64,000 nt of DNA from the NCBI GenBank assembly GCA_964434535.1, contig CAYSWA010000007.1, positions 46,007 through 110,006 of the forward strand, in the 5' to 3' direction. The stretch is from SM23-32 sp964434535 (GTDB lineage: Bacteria > Planctomycetota > Brocadiia > SM23-32). Below are positions 53,661-62,501 of this stretch, piece after piece. The notes beneath the pieces were generated by a model. It was not told where the DNA came from, did not search any database, and saw nothing but the letters and a program-made list of their open reading frames with translations. Position 1 is the stretch's first letter. Every line of letters begins with the position of its first letter. The position numbers were made by a program, and so were the translations under genes.

Positions 53661-55040
53661 CTAACGGGCCAGCCGACGGTAGAGGCGCTGGGCGTGCTGC
53701 GACCAGCGGGCGATGGCGTCGCCGCGCGCCTCGGGCTCGGACCACGCCGTGGCCGCCAGCTCCAGCAGCTCCTGCTCCGAGACGGGCGGCGCCAGCAGCT
53801 CCTGCACGCGCGGGTCGTCGGGCGGCAGGTGCCTGAGGCGCTTCCACGCCCGCGCCAGCTCGCCGTGCACGTCGATGATCCGCGCGCTGAACAGGTCGTT
53901 GAATATCCGCCAGCGGGCGTTCTTTTTCTGTGCGTCGAACTGCACCCCGCCGCGCGACTCGAACGGGTCGGACTCGACCACGGCGTGCTCCCCGTAGCGC
54001 TCGGTGAAGCCGGGTATCACCGAGAGCCGCCCCAGCGTGTACTGCCTCGGCCCGCCGGGGGCGCCGGCCCGCAGCGTCCAGAGCCGCTGCCCATGCTCGG
54101 AAAGGACGAACTCGATGAACGTCTCGGCCAGCTCCACGTCGGGGGCGCCCTTGAGCACGCCGATACCGTCGGGGTTCGTCACGGTCAGCTCCATCGGCAG
54201 GCGCAGGGCCATGCGGTCCTCGCCGGCCTCGATGACGGCCTGGCGGCCGTAGAAGTCGATCGCCATGCCCACGGCCGCCTCGGCGGCCGCCACCTCGCGG
54301 GGCACGTCACTGGCGCTGCGGGTGAACTCGCGCACGTTCGCCCCGATGCGCACGCAGGTGGCCCAGCCCTTCCGCCAGCCGTAGGCCTGGAGGATGATCT
54401 CGTAGACCATGTGCATGCTGCCGCTGTGGCTCGGGTCGGCGCTGCTGACCCAGGTGAAGAACTCCGGCCGCCCCAGGTCGGCCCACTCCTGGGGAGTCGG
54501 CAGGCCCACCAGCTCCAGCGCCTTCTTGTTGTAGAGCAGCCCGAAGCTGGCCAGGCACGCGCCGAACCAGCGCTGCCGGGCGTCGTAGATCTCCAGGCCC
54601 CCGTGGTTCTGCGGGATGGGATCGAGCACCTCCGCCGAGATGCTGCAACGGTGCAGCAGCCCCTTCGGCGAGAGCTCCATGTACGGGTCCACGCCGCCGC
54701 CGAAGAACAGGTCGATGCCGATCCCCTCGGGCTTGCGCTTGAACTCGTCGACCACGAACCGGATCGCGTCCATCGTGCCGCCCACGTCCCGCCACTCAAA
54801 CGCGGTGCGGAAGCCGAGCTGCTCGGCCGTGTACTGATTGAAGCCCCACTCGAACTCGCGGCGGATGTTATCCGCGTGGGGGCTGATCAGCACGAGCCGG
54901 CGCACCGCCAGCCCCGGCGGCGGCTGGTAGGGGGGACGGCCGCCCTCGGCCTCGGCGCTCCAGCGCCGCGCGGCGAACGGCGCCGACAGCACCGCCAAGA
55001 ACGCGACCGCGATGAGTATCTTGCCGATGGTGCGACGCAA
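53661..55040 (-). CDS. ABC transporter extracellular solute-binding protein (family 1)
   Basis: A 459-residue periplasmic binding protein. The signal or anchor is IGKILIAVAFLAVLSAPFAA. The mature part begins RLVLISPHADNIRREFEWGF, resembling iron/thiamine-type binding proteins; GLLYNKKALELVGLPTPQEWADL and VTNPDGIGVLKGAPDVELAETFIEFVLS are typical family 1 blocks. A TTG start at 55040 is chosen because it has GCAGGAGG 8 bp upstream and gives a proper signal; the frame continues open to 55181. It is first in the operon. Its ligand cannot be told from sequence alone. Confidence 0.85.
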   Translation of the reverse strand: MRRTIGKILIAVAFLAVLSAPFAARRWSAEAEGGRPPYQPPPGLAVRRLVLISPHADNIRREFEWGFNQYTAEQLGFRTAFEWRDVGGTMDAIRFVVDEFKRKPEGIGIDLFFGGGVDPYMELSPKGLLHRCSISAEVLDPIPQNHGGLEIYDARQRWFGACLASFGLLYNKKALELVGLPTPQEWADLGRPEFFTWVSSADPSHSGSMHMVYEIILQAYGWRKGWATCVRIGANVREFTRSASDVPREVAAAEAAVGMAIDFYGRQAVIEAGEDRMALRLPMELTVTNPDGIGVLKGAPDVELAETFIEFVLSEHGQRLWTLRAGAPGGPRQYTLGRLSVIPGFTERYGEHAVVESDPFESRGGVQFDAQKKNARWRIFNDLFSARIIDVHGELARAWKRLRHLPPDDPRVQELLAPPVSEQELLELAATAWSEPEARGDAIARWSQHAQRLYRRLAR

Positions 55041-55083
55041 CGGACGGTCCTCCTGCACAGCGGTTCCCCGCTCCCGGCCGGCC

Positions 55084-55111
55084 ACTCTACCAGATTGCCG
55101 CCGCCGTTCAA
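55084..55111 (-). promoter_or_regulatory. promoter of the ABC transporter-PHP operon
   Basis: Minus strand TTGAAC (55111-55106), 16-bp spacer, TAGAGT (55089-55084), 44 bp before the TTG start. Confidence 0.5.
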
Positions 55112-55128
55112 GCTGCGGACCGAAGCCT

Positions 55129-55157
55129 TTGAGTCGGGCGGACCGATGCGCTATAAC
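55129..55157 (+). promoter_or_regulatory. promoter of the 733-residue protein gene
   Basis: TTGAGT (55129-55134), 17-bp spacer, TATAAC (55152-55157), 47 bp before the ATG. Its -35 is only 17 bp from the opposing -35, so the two promoters may compete. Confidence 0.55.
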
Positions 55158-55203
55158 AGCGCTTGAGCCCTTCGCCTTCAACGAACCTGTCGGAGGCGGT
55201 CAG

Positions 55204-57405
55204 ATGCCCGCGACCTCGCCCATGCACTTCGAGCGCTACGGGCGCACCTATCAGCTACGGATCGACACGGCCGGCGACCTGGCGCAGATCCTGGAGCTGG
55301 ACGACTCGCTCTGGGTCGCCACCAGCGCGCCGATCTGCGGGCTGAACTGCGACCGCGAGTTCCTGAAGCTGGTGGACCTGGACAGCAACGGGCGGATCCG
55401 CTGCGACGAGCTGCGCGCGGCCGTCCGCTGGCTCTATAAGCGGCTGGCCGACCGGAGCCGCCTGGCCGAAGGCACCGACGTGGTGCACCTGGACGCCCTC
55501 GACCGCGAGGCCACCGAGAGCCGCCGCCTGCGGCAGACCGCCGAGTACGTGCTCGAGGCGATCGGAGCCGAGGAACGCGACCGGATCGCGCTCGCCCAGA
55601 TCACGGACTTCGAGAAGGGCCTCTCCGAGCAGCCGATCAACGGGGACGGCGTCATCACGCCCGGCGTGGCCGGCGATGAGGAGACGGCGCAGTTCGTTCG
55701 CGATGTCATGTCCTGCACCGGCGGGCGCGAGGACCTCACCGGGCGGAGCGGGATCACGGCGGAGCAGCTCGAGCGCTTCCTCGAGCAGGCCCGCGCTTAC
55801 CTGAAGTGGGCCGCCGAAGGCGACCTGCCGGCGGACGACTCGGCCACCGAAGTGATGCCCCTGGGCAAGGCCACGCCGGCGGCGCGGGAGGCCGTCGAGG
55901 CGATCGAAGGCAAGGTAGACGCCTTCTTCGCCCGGTGCCGCATCGTGCGGTTCGACCCCGTGGCAGCCGGCCACCTGGCCATCGCCGCAACGCCGGTCCG
56001 GCTCGACGAGGAGCCGCACGCCGAGTCGCTGAACGCTATCCTGCGCCGCGCCCCGCTGGCCGAGCCGAACCCGGACGGCGTGCTGCTGCTCGACGGCGAG
56101 ACCAACCCGCTCTACGCCGCCGCGCTGAGGAAGCTGCGCGAGGCGGCGGTGCGGCCGACCATCGGCGAGGACGTGCGCCGGCTCACCGAGGAGGCATGGC
56201 AGAAGGTGAAGCAGACGCTGGCGCCGCACCGCCGATGGCTGGCGGCGAACCCCGGCCCCGCCGTGCAGGGCCTGGGGCGCGAGCGGATACGCCAGTGCGC
56301 CGAGCGCCCGCACGCCGAGCGCGTGCGCGCGCTGCTGGAGGCCGATCGGGAGGCCGCCAACCGCCTGGCCGAGGCGCGCGAGCTGCGCAAGCTGCTCCTC
56401 TACCACAAGCACCTGCTGCAACTGGCCAACAACTTCGTCAGCTTCCCCGACCTCTACGATCCCGACCGCCGCGCGATCTTCGAGATGGGCTCTCTGGTGA
56501 TCGACGGGCGCTGGTTCAACTTCGCCGTGCGCGTCGAGGATCGCCCCGAGCACAGCAAGCTGACCAGGACCAGCCGCATCTTCGTCATGTACGTGGAGCT
56601 GGCGCGCATGGACGAGAGCGACGCCGTCACCGTGGCCGTGCCCGCCACCGCCGGCACCATCGGCAACCTCTGCCCCGGCAAGCGCGGGATCTTCTACGAC
56701 ACGCAGGGCCGCCACTACGACGCGCGCGTGGTGCAGATCATCGAGAACCCGATCAGCTTCCAGGAGGCGCTGCTCTCGCCCTTCGTGCGGCTCGGGCGGT
56801 TCGTCAGCGGCAAGATCGAGGCCATATCCGGCTCGGCCGAGAAGGAGCTGGAGCAGCGGCTCGGCACCGTCACCACGAAGGTGCAGGCGGGCGTTCAGGA
56901 GGCCGTGCGGCGGGCCCCCGAGGCGGCGGAGGCTGCGCAGGCGGCCCCCGAACAGACTGCTGTCGCGCCAGCGCCGGCCGCCAGCGCCGGCCGCCGCGAC
57001 CTGCTGCTCGGCGCCAGCGTCTCGATCGCCGCCCTCAGCTCCGCCTTCGCGTTCATCACCAAGAGCCTCCAGGGCGTCTCGGCCCTCACGATCCTGCTGG
57101 CGCTCGGCATCGGCGTCCTGATCGTGCTGCTGCCGACGGCCATCGTCGCCGGCGTCAAGCTGCACCGGCGGGACATGAGCGCCATCCTGGAGGGGTGCGG
57201 CTGGGCCATCAACGCGCGGATGCGTCTGAACCGCCGCCAGCGACGTCAGTTCACGCACCGCGAGCCCTATCCGGCCGGCGCGACCGGCACGCCGCGCTCG
57301 CGGCTGGCCTGGCGGCTGATGACGCTGCTTCTGGTGGCGGCGTTGGCGGCCGTGGCGGCGCAGGTCGTGCGGCGCTGGATCGCCGGCGGGGGCGCCGCGC
57401 CCTGA
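55204..57405 (+). CDS. large uncharacterised protein with EF-hand-like loop and C-terminal membrane helices
   Basis: A 733-residue protein of no family I can name. Residues about 59-70 (DLDSNGRIRCDE) form a perfect EF-hand calcium loop pattern, with a weaker NGDGVITPG near 155, suggesting calcium binding near the N terminus. The middle is mainly helical. From about 430 it holds a conserved-looking beta region (FEMGSLVIDGRWFNFAVRV; ARIFVMYVELAR-like RIFVMYVELAR). An Ala/Pro-rich linker precedes two membrane helices (about 600-655) and one at the C terminus (about 705-725). There is no signal peptide, so the bulk should be cytoplasmic. The ATG follows GGAGGCGGTC. Confidence 0.65.
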   Translation: MPATSPMHFERYGRTYQLRIDTAGDLAQILELDDSLWVATSAPICGLNCDREFLKLVDLDSNGRIRCDELRAAVRWLYKRLADRSRLAEGTDVVHLDALDREATESRRLRQTAEYVLEAIGAEERDRIALAQITDFEKGLSEQPINGDGVITPGVAGDEETAQFVRDVMSCTGGREDLTGRSGITAEQLERFLEQARAYLKWAAEGDLPADDSATEVMPLGKATPAAREAVEAIEGKVDAFFARCRIVRFDPVAAGHLAIAATPVRLDEEPHAESLNAILRRAPLAEPNPDGVLLLDGETNPLYAAALRKLREAAVRPTIGEDVRRLTEEAWQKVKQTLAPHRRWLAANPGPAVQGLGRERIRQCAERPHAERVRALLEADREAANRLAEARELRKLLLYHKHLLQLANNFVSFPDLYDPDRRAIFEMGSLVIDGRWFNFAVRVEDRPEHSKLTRTSRIFVMYVELARMDESDAVTVAVPATAGTIGNLCPGKRGIFYDTQGRHYDARVVQIIENPISFQEALLSPFVRLGRFVSGKIEAISGSAEKELEQRLGTVTTKVQAGVQEAVRRAPEAAEAAQAAPEQTAVAPAPAASAGRRDLLLGASVSIAALSSAFAFITKSLQGVSALTILLALGIGVLIVLLPTAIVAGVKLHRRDMSAILEGCGWAINARMRLNRRQRRQFTHREPYPAGATGTPRSRLAWRLMTLLLVAALAAVAAQVVRRWIAGGGAAP

Positions 57406-57445
57406 GGGAGCCCGCCAAACCGACTTCTACCGGAGGCAGATTGCC

Positions 57446-57856
57446 ATGGGCGAGTGCATCTTCTGTCGCATCGTATCGGGCGAGGTTCCGGCCGCGAAAG
57501 TGGCCGAGGACGATCACGTCCTCAGCTTCCTCGACATCAACCCCGTCAACCCCGGCCACTGCCTCGTCATCCCGAAGCGCCACGCAGCCGATTACCTGGA
57601 GCTGAGCCGGCAGGAGACGGGCGCCATGGCCGCCCTCGCTCAGCGCGTGGCGCGCGCCGCGTGCGGAGCCACCGGCAGTCCGGCGTTCAACCTGCTCTTG
57701 AACAAGGGCGCCCCTGCCGGCCAGGTCGTCCCCCATGCCCACCTCCACGTCATCCCCCGCTGCGAGGACGACGGTTTCTCCTTCGGCTGGCGGCAACTCG
57801 AGTACGACGAAGGGGAACTGGACCGGCTCCAGGCGGCGATTCGGGAGCGCCTCTGA
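57446..57856 (+). CDS. HIT-family nucleotide hydrolase/transferase
   Basis: A 136-residue histidine-triad protein. The N-terminal CIFCRIVSGEVPAAKV with paired Cys is usual in HINT/Hit proteins. HCLVIPKRHAADYLEL and the catalytic triad VVPHAHLHVIPR (HxHxH) are intact. These enzymes hydrolyse adenosine 5'-phosphoramidates or related nucleotides. ATG at 57446 is preceded by CCGGAGGC. The exported-protein gene starts 18 bp after its stop. Confidence 0.93.
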   Translation: MGECIFCRIVSGEVPAAKVAEDDHVLSFLDINPVNPGHCLVIPKRHAADYLELSRQETGAMAALAQRVARAACGATGSPAFNLLLNKGAPAGQVVPHAHLHVIPRCEDDGFSFGWRQLEYDEGELDRLQAAIRERL

Positions 57857-57874
57857 CGTTCCGCGAGGGCGGCG

Positions 57875-60826
57875 ATGAACCGCAGGGCCTACAGACGCAG
57901 GCGCCCCGGGAGCGTCGTCACGCTGCCGGCGCTGGTCCTGCTCTGGTGCCTTGCCCTCCCCGCCAAGGGGGTCGAGGTGCTGCAACCCGGGCCCGCCCAG
58001 CCGGGCCGCTACGTGCTGAGGAACCGGCTGGTTGAGGTCACCGTCGACCCGGCAGACGGCGGCGGCTGCCGCATCGCAAGCCCGTCCGGCAAGCCATCGG
58101 CGCGAGGCCCCGGGGCCATCCTGGCCCGGGACGCCGCCTCCGGCGGCCAGACCTGCCGCTATCAGGTCGCCCGCCAGGTAGCCGACGCCTCGGTCGGCGT
58201 GCTGACCCTGCGCTGGGAAGACGGCAACGGCTTGCAGGTGGAGAAGGTCGTCTCACTGCTGGCCGGCCAGCAGCTTGTGCACGTCAGCTACCGCATAGCC
58301 AACGGCTCGGCGGCCAGTGCCGGGATCCTCTCTTCCTTCTTCTGGCCCGCACCGCCGGGGGGAGGGGCCGAAGTGGTGCTGCGCCGGGAGGGCGACCTGG
58401 TCCGAATCGCTGCCGGCGATATCCCGGCCTCCGGCTCTGGTTGGTTCGAGCGCGTGCGGTGGTTCAGCGTCAGCGGGCCGGACGAGACGGGGGTCGCGGC
58501 CATCGCTGGGGCGGGCATGCTCAGCGGCCTCGAACTGCGCGGAGACGAAAGCGGCGGGCGCATCGAGCTGCGGGGCGCTACCACGCTCGTGCCCGGCGGC
58601 TCGGAGGTCTCCACGGCGCTTGTCCTGGCCCCTTACGTCCGGCTGCCGGACATCACGAACGCCACCGCCCGCGTGCTCTGCGCCGTCAAGGCGGGCTGGA
58701 TCGAAGAGGAGGGGCACTTCGCCGTGCGGCTCGTCCCGCTGGTCCAACCGGGCGAGGGCAGCGTCGGCCTGCGCATCAGCAGCGGGCCGACCGTTCGGCG
58801 CGAGGTGCACAAGGATGCGGGGGGCTGGGACGTGGGCGTGGCGCGGACGTTCCGCTTCGACTGGGTGCCGCTCGTGCGAGGCCTCTACCGCGTGGAGCTG
58901 GTGCTGCCATCGGGCGGGAACCCTCTGACGCTGGGCAGTTGCCAGGTGACTGAGGGCGACCTGCGCTTCGCGCCCGACGTGCCGTTGCCGATCGAAAGGG
59001 TGACCTTCCGGGAGGCCGGGGCGGCCCCGCCGGCCGAAGAGGCGGCGCGCTCCGGGCAACTGCGCTTCGTCGGGGCGCAAGGGGAACCGATCCAGCGCCT
59101 CCGCGCCGACGTCGGCCTCGGAGAAAGCGAGACGCTGATAGCCGCCGTGGCCGAGGGCGGTCCGGACCCGGGCCAGTGGCAGGTGACGCTCTCGGGCTTC
59201 TCCACCCGGCGACGGGTCCAGCGCCTGCCCGAGGGAACCGTCCGGCTGCTGCGGCCGCTCGGACCGCCTCCGGCCAGCCCCGCGCAGGCAAGGGGTCCCG
59301 TCGCCCCGGCACCGGCGAGCGAATCGCCGTCGGCGGGCGTTGCCCTCCTGTGGATAGCAGCCCCGGTCGTTGAGCCGGCATCCTACTACGGGCGGCTGGA
59401 ATTCGCCGGTCCGGGGGGCCGGAGCGCCTTGCCGGTTGAGGTCGCGGTCTGGCCCGTCGAACGGCCGGAACAGGGGCCGGCGGCGCTCTACGTGGCGGGG
59501 CCGGGGCGCGACCTCTTCGCAGGCCCATCCCCCTCAGACCGGGCCCGCGCCGCGCTGAACGTCCGCAACGTCTCCGTCAACGCGCGCTCGCTGCTGCGGC
59601 CCGACCTGGTTCGCGTGCAAGTCGGGCCGGGCGGATCGCGCCCGCTGGGCGAATGGTTGGCCCGGGGCGCCCGGCCCACCGGGCCGCAATCGCTGCCCAC
59701 CATCGATTTCAGCGCCCTTAATGCGGCCGTGGAGGCGGCGCTGCTGAGCGGGCTGACCGACCTGCTGGCGCAAGGGCCGCTCGCCGTCGGCGCGCTCGTC
59801 CCGGCGGGCTGCCCGGCGGCGCGGCGGATGGAACTCACCGAATGGTACTGGCGCGAGCTGGCCGCTCACCTGCGTTCGCGCGGCATGCGCACGCTCCGCT
59901 TCGCCGCGCCGCGCCCCCTGAGGCCGGCCGCCCTCGATGCCGAATGGGCCGATGCCGCCGCGCTGCTCGCCCGCGCCGGCTGGTCGCCCTGCGGGCCCTA
60001 CACGCCGGATGCAGTCACCGGCGAGACGGCCGGCCGTCTGGCGAGCCTCAGCGACGCGGTGATCGTCGAGGCGACGGAGCCGGCCCGTCTGCCCTCTGTG
60101 CGCCGGCTCCTGCCGTCACGCCCGGCGCTCGGGGCCTGGCTGCCGGACCTGGCCGACGACGCCACCTATCCCGAAGCCCGCGAACGGATCGTTGCACTCA
60201 CCGACGCCGGCGCCGACCTGATCATTGTCGGTGGACGCGGCGGCACGGTCCGGCTCGATACGCTGGCCTGGCAGGCCGTGCGTGATGCCGTCGACGAGGC
60301 GAACTACCGCCGCCCGGCCGGCGAGGCGATGAACGGGCTCGCCGCCACCAAGCGGCAGGCGCTGGAGCAGTTCGTCGCCGCCGCCCGGGCCGGCCGGCTG
60401 GATCCGCCGGACCTCTACTGGGACGATCTCCCGCTCGTGACCGGCGGACGGCCAGGGGCCGTGATCGCCGTCGACCCGGCCGTGCCGACCCAGCGCGTCC
60501 AGGCGGAGCTGCTCAACGCCTTCGTGAAGGCGCGCTACGCAGTCGCCCTGCCCGTCGTGCAGCTCGACGGACTCAGCCCGGCGCAGCAGGGCACGCTCGT
60601 GCTGGTCTGCGGCTCGCCGACGACCAGCACCCTTCTCGCCGATCTTCTCTCCGACCGACCCGAGCTGCACTGGCGGCTGGAGCGTAGCGGCTGGCTCTTC
60701 GCCGAAGTGGAGCGCGACGGCTTCCGCTACCTGGCGCTGCTGACGGCCGACGAGTCCGACCGCGGCCGACCGCTCGTGAGCTTCAAGATGCTGCTGCGCC
60801 GCGACGGCGTGCGCGTCGTCGAGTAG
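57875..60826 (+). CDS. large exported protein, possible carbohydrate-active or surface protein
   Basis: The 983-codon frame gives a 982- to 983-residue protein with a basic leader and hydrophobic core (LPALVLLWCLALPAKG), a likely signal peptide of about 32 residues. The N-terminal half looks all-beta (VLRNRLVEVTVDPADGGG, LTLRWEDGNGLQVEKVVSLL), as in mutarotase-like sandwich domains. Around residue 500, VVEPASYYGRLEF followed by LPVEVAVWPVE resembles the linker domain seen in DUF4091-type glycosidase-like proteins. The C-terminal half has alternating helix and strand compatible with a TIM barrel. I cannot identify catalytic residues. It is 18 bp downstream of the HIT gene. Confidence 0.6.
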   Translation: MNRRAYRRRRPGSVVTLPALVLLWCLALPAKGVEVLQPGPAQPGRYVLRNRLVEVTVDPADGGGCRIASPSGKPSARGPGAILARDAASGGQTCRYQVARQVADASVGVLTLRWEDGNGLQVEKVVSLLAGQQLVHVSYRIANGSAASAGILSSFFWPAPPGGGAEVVLRREGDLVRIAAGDIPASGSGWFERVRWFSVSGPDETGVAAIAGAGMLSGLELRGDESGGRIELRGATTLVPGGSEVSTALVLAPYVRLPDITNATARVLCAVKAGWIEEEGHFAVRLVPLVQPGEGSVGLRISSGPTVRREVHKDAGGWDVGVARTFRFDWVPLVRGLYRVELVLPSGGNPLTLGSCQVTEGDLRFAPDVPLPIERVTFREAGAAPPAEEAARSGQLRFVGAQGEPIQRLRADVGLGESETLIAAVAEGGPDPGQWQVTLSGFSTRRRVQRLPEGTVRLLRPLGPPPASPAQARGPVAPAPASESPSAGVALLWIAAPVVEPASYYGRLEFAGPGGRSALPVEVAVWPVERPEQGPAALYVAGPGRDLFAGPSPSDRARAALNVRNVSVNARSLLRPDLVRVQVGPGGSRPLGEWLARGARPTGPQSLPTIDFSALNAAVEAALLSGLTDLLAQGPLAVGALVPAGCPAARRMELTEWYWRELAAHLRSRGMRTLRFAAPRPLRPAALDAEWADAAALLARAGWSPCGPYTPDAVTGETAGRLASLSDAVIVEATEPARLPSVRRLLPSRPALGAWLPDLADDATYPEARERIVALTDAGADLIIVGGRGGTVRLDTLAWQAVRDAVDEANYRRPAGEAMNGLAATKRQALEQFVAAARAGRLDPPDLYWDDLPLVTGGRPGAVIAVDPAVPTQRVQAELLNAFVKARYAVALPVVQLDGLSPAQQGTLVLVCGSPTTSTLLADLLSDRPELHWRLERSGWLFAEVERDGFRYLALLTADESDRGRPLVSFKMLLRRDGVRVVE

Positions 60827-60831
60827 GCCAC

Positions 60832-60860
60832 TTGCCCGCCCCCGCCGCGCCGCATATAGT
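60832..60860 (+). promoter_or_regulatory. promoter of the rubrerythrin-like gene
   Basis: TTGCCC (60832-60837), 17-bp spacer, TATAGT (60855-60860), 39 bp before the ATG at 60900. Confidence 0.55.
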
Positions 60861-60899
60861 GGACGGGCCGCGCCTTCATACCTCGACGGGGGGGCAGAA

Positions 60900-61343
60900 A
60901 TGGACGCCGAAGCCGTTCTGAACCTGGCGATCGCCAGGGAGAGTGAGGCGCACGACCTCTATGCCGAGACGGCTCGTAGGAGCGGGAACCCCGCCGCGCG
61001 CGAGTTGCTCTCCCAACTGGCCGAGCAGGAGGCGCGCCATCGCGAGCAGCTCGAGGCGCTCGAGCCGGAACGCCTCGGCGAGTTCGCGCCCGAAGGAAAA
61101 GATGACCGCCAGGTGGCCGATCACCTCGCCGAGGCCGAGCTGAGCCCCGACGCCGAGGTCCAGCAGGTCCTCATCTACGCCATGCAGAAGGAGCAGGAGG
61201 CCCGCCAGTTCTACACGCGCCTCGCCCTCGGCATGCCCGACGAGAAGCTCGCGAACCTCTTCCACGACCTGGCCGTCATGGAAGGCGAACACAAGGCGAA
61301 ACTCGAAGACCTCTACGAAGAGCACTTCCTGCGCGAAGCCTGA
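60900..61343 (+). CDS. rubrerythrin/ferritin-like di-iron protein
   Basis: A 147-residue four-helix protein. Helix motifs AIARESEAHDLYAETA and QLAEQEARHREQLEAL supply the first E...ExxH pair; AMQKEQEARQFYTRLA and DLAVMEGEHKAKLEDLYE supply the second. This is the rubrerythrin-type di-iron centre without the rubredoxin domain. In anaerobes such proteins reduce peroxide. It is 27 bp from thioredoxin reductase, consistent with an oxidative-stress unit in which TrxB or thioredoxin could supply electrons. Confidence 0.88.
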   Translation: MDAEAVLNLAIARESEAHDLYAETARRSGNPAARELLSQLAEQEARHREQLEALEPERLGEFAPEGKDDRQVADHLAEAELSPDAEVQQVLIYAMQKEQEARQFYTRLALGMPDEKLANLFHDLAVMEGEHKAKLEDLYEEHFLREA

Positions 61344-61370
61344 CGCACCGAACTCCGAAAGGGAACACCT

Positions 61371-62303
61371 ATGGCCGAAGACCGGGACGTAGTTGTGATC
61401 GGCGCCGGGCCGGCCGGCCTCTCCGCCGCCCTCTACACCGGGCGCGCGCTGATGAAGACCACCGTGCTGGAGAAGAAGATCGTCGGCGGACAGATCATCG
61501 AGTCCTACGACGTGGACAACTACCCCGGCTTCGCCGAGGGCATCACCGGCCCCGACCTGATCGACCGGATGGTCGAGCACGCCACCAAGTTCCAGGTCGA
61601 ACTCGTCAACGTCGGCGCCGACGACCTCGTGCTCAAAGAGGACGGCCTGAAGCGGGTCGTCACCGGGAAGGGCGACTACATCGCGCCGATCGTCATCGTC
61701 GCCTCGGGCGCCTACCACCGCAAGCTCGGCGCGCCCGGCGAAGAGCGCCTCTCGGGGCGGGGCGTCAGCTACTGCGCCACCTGCGACGGCGCGTTCTTCC
61801 GCGACCAGCGCGTCGTCACCGTCGGGGGAGGGGACTCCTCGCTGACCGAGAGCCTCTTCCTGACCCGCTTCGCCTCCGAGGTCAAGCTCATCCACCGCCG
61901 CCGGGGCTTCCGCGGGCGCGCCGCGCACGTCAAGGAGGCCCGCGAGCACGAGAAGATCGAGTTCATCCTCGACACCGTCGTCACCGAGATACTCGGCGAG
62001 GAGCGCGTCGAGGGGGTGGCGATCAAGAACGTGAAGAGCGGTCAGGAGTCGCGCCTGGACTGCGAGGGCGTCTTCATCTTCATCGGCCACGAGCCGAACA
62101 CGGAGTACCTGGCGCACGTGCTGCCGCAGTTCGCCGGCGGCGTCATCCCGGTCGACTACAACATGGAGACGGACGTGAAGGGGTTGTATGCGATCGGCGA
62201 CGTGCGCCGGGGCAGCTACCGCCAGGTCGGCACGGCGGTGGGGGAGGGGGTCACGGCGGCCATGCACGCCGAGCGCCGCATCAAGGACTACGGCGGCGGT
62301 TGA
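61371..62303 (+). CDS. trxB: thioredoxin reductase
   Basis: A 310-residue FAD/NAD(P)-dependent disulphide reductase. FAD motif DVVVIGAGPAGLSAALYTGRA, redox-active YCATCDGAFF (CxxC), second Rossmann VVTVGGGDSSLTESLFLTR, and the GLYAIGDVRRGSYRQVGTAVGEGVTAA FAD end block (in pieces) are intact. The usual GGGxA of NADPH-type enzymes is GGGDSS here, so cofactor preference is uncertain. ATG at 61371 after AAAGGG. The final Gly-Gly codons and stop lie inside the left arm of a 16-bp inverted repeat, so the C terminus is set by the insert. Confidence 0.92.
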   Translation: MAEDRDVVVIGAGPAGLSAALYTGRALMKTTVLEKKIVGGQIIESYDVDNYPGFAEGITGPDLIDRMVEHATKFQVELVNVGADDLVLKEDGLKRVVTGKGDYIAPIVIVASGAYHRKLGAPGEERLSGRGVSYCATCDGAFFRDQRVVTVGGGDSSLTESLFLTRFASEVKLIHRRRGFRGRAAHVKEAREHEKIEFILDTVVTEILGEERVEGVAIKNVKSGQESRLDCEGVFIFIGHEPNTEYLAHVLPQFAGGVIPVDYNMETDVKGLYAIGDVRRGSYRQVGTAVGEGVTAAMHAERRIKDYGGG

Positions 62304-62494
62304 CGGTTGACGGCGAACGGCGCTACCACGAAGCCCACGAAGGACGGCACGAAGGCCCGAAAGAATCACAGACAACAGCGGACCGGCTACTGTGTTCCGG
62401 GCGCACGGCATTGCAACCGCAGACGAACGCGGGGCGGCCACGGCTTGCCAGCATCCCCGGACGCAACCCGGCAACGGACAACCGTCAACCGCCG
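62294..62494. repeat. 201-bp insert bounded by a perfect 16-bp inverted repeat (copy B of the CACGAAGG family)
   Basis: CGGCGGTTGACGGTTG (62294-62309) and its reverse complement (62479-62494) bracket a non-coding stretch containing ACCACGAAG, CCACGAAGG and GCACGAAGG units like copy A at 49789. It occupies the whole gap between the convergent trxB and amidase genes. No flanking duplication is evident. It could double as a bidirectional terminator. Confidence 0.65.
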
Positions 62495-62501
62495 CTCGGG
62501 G

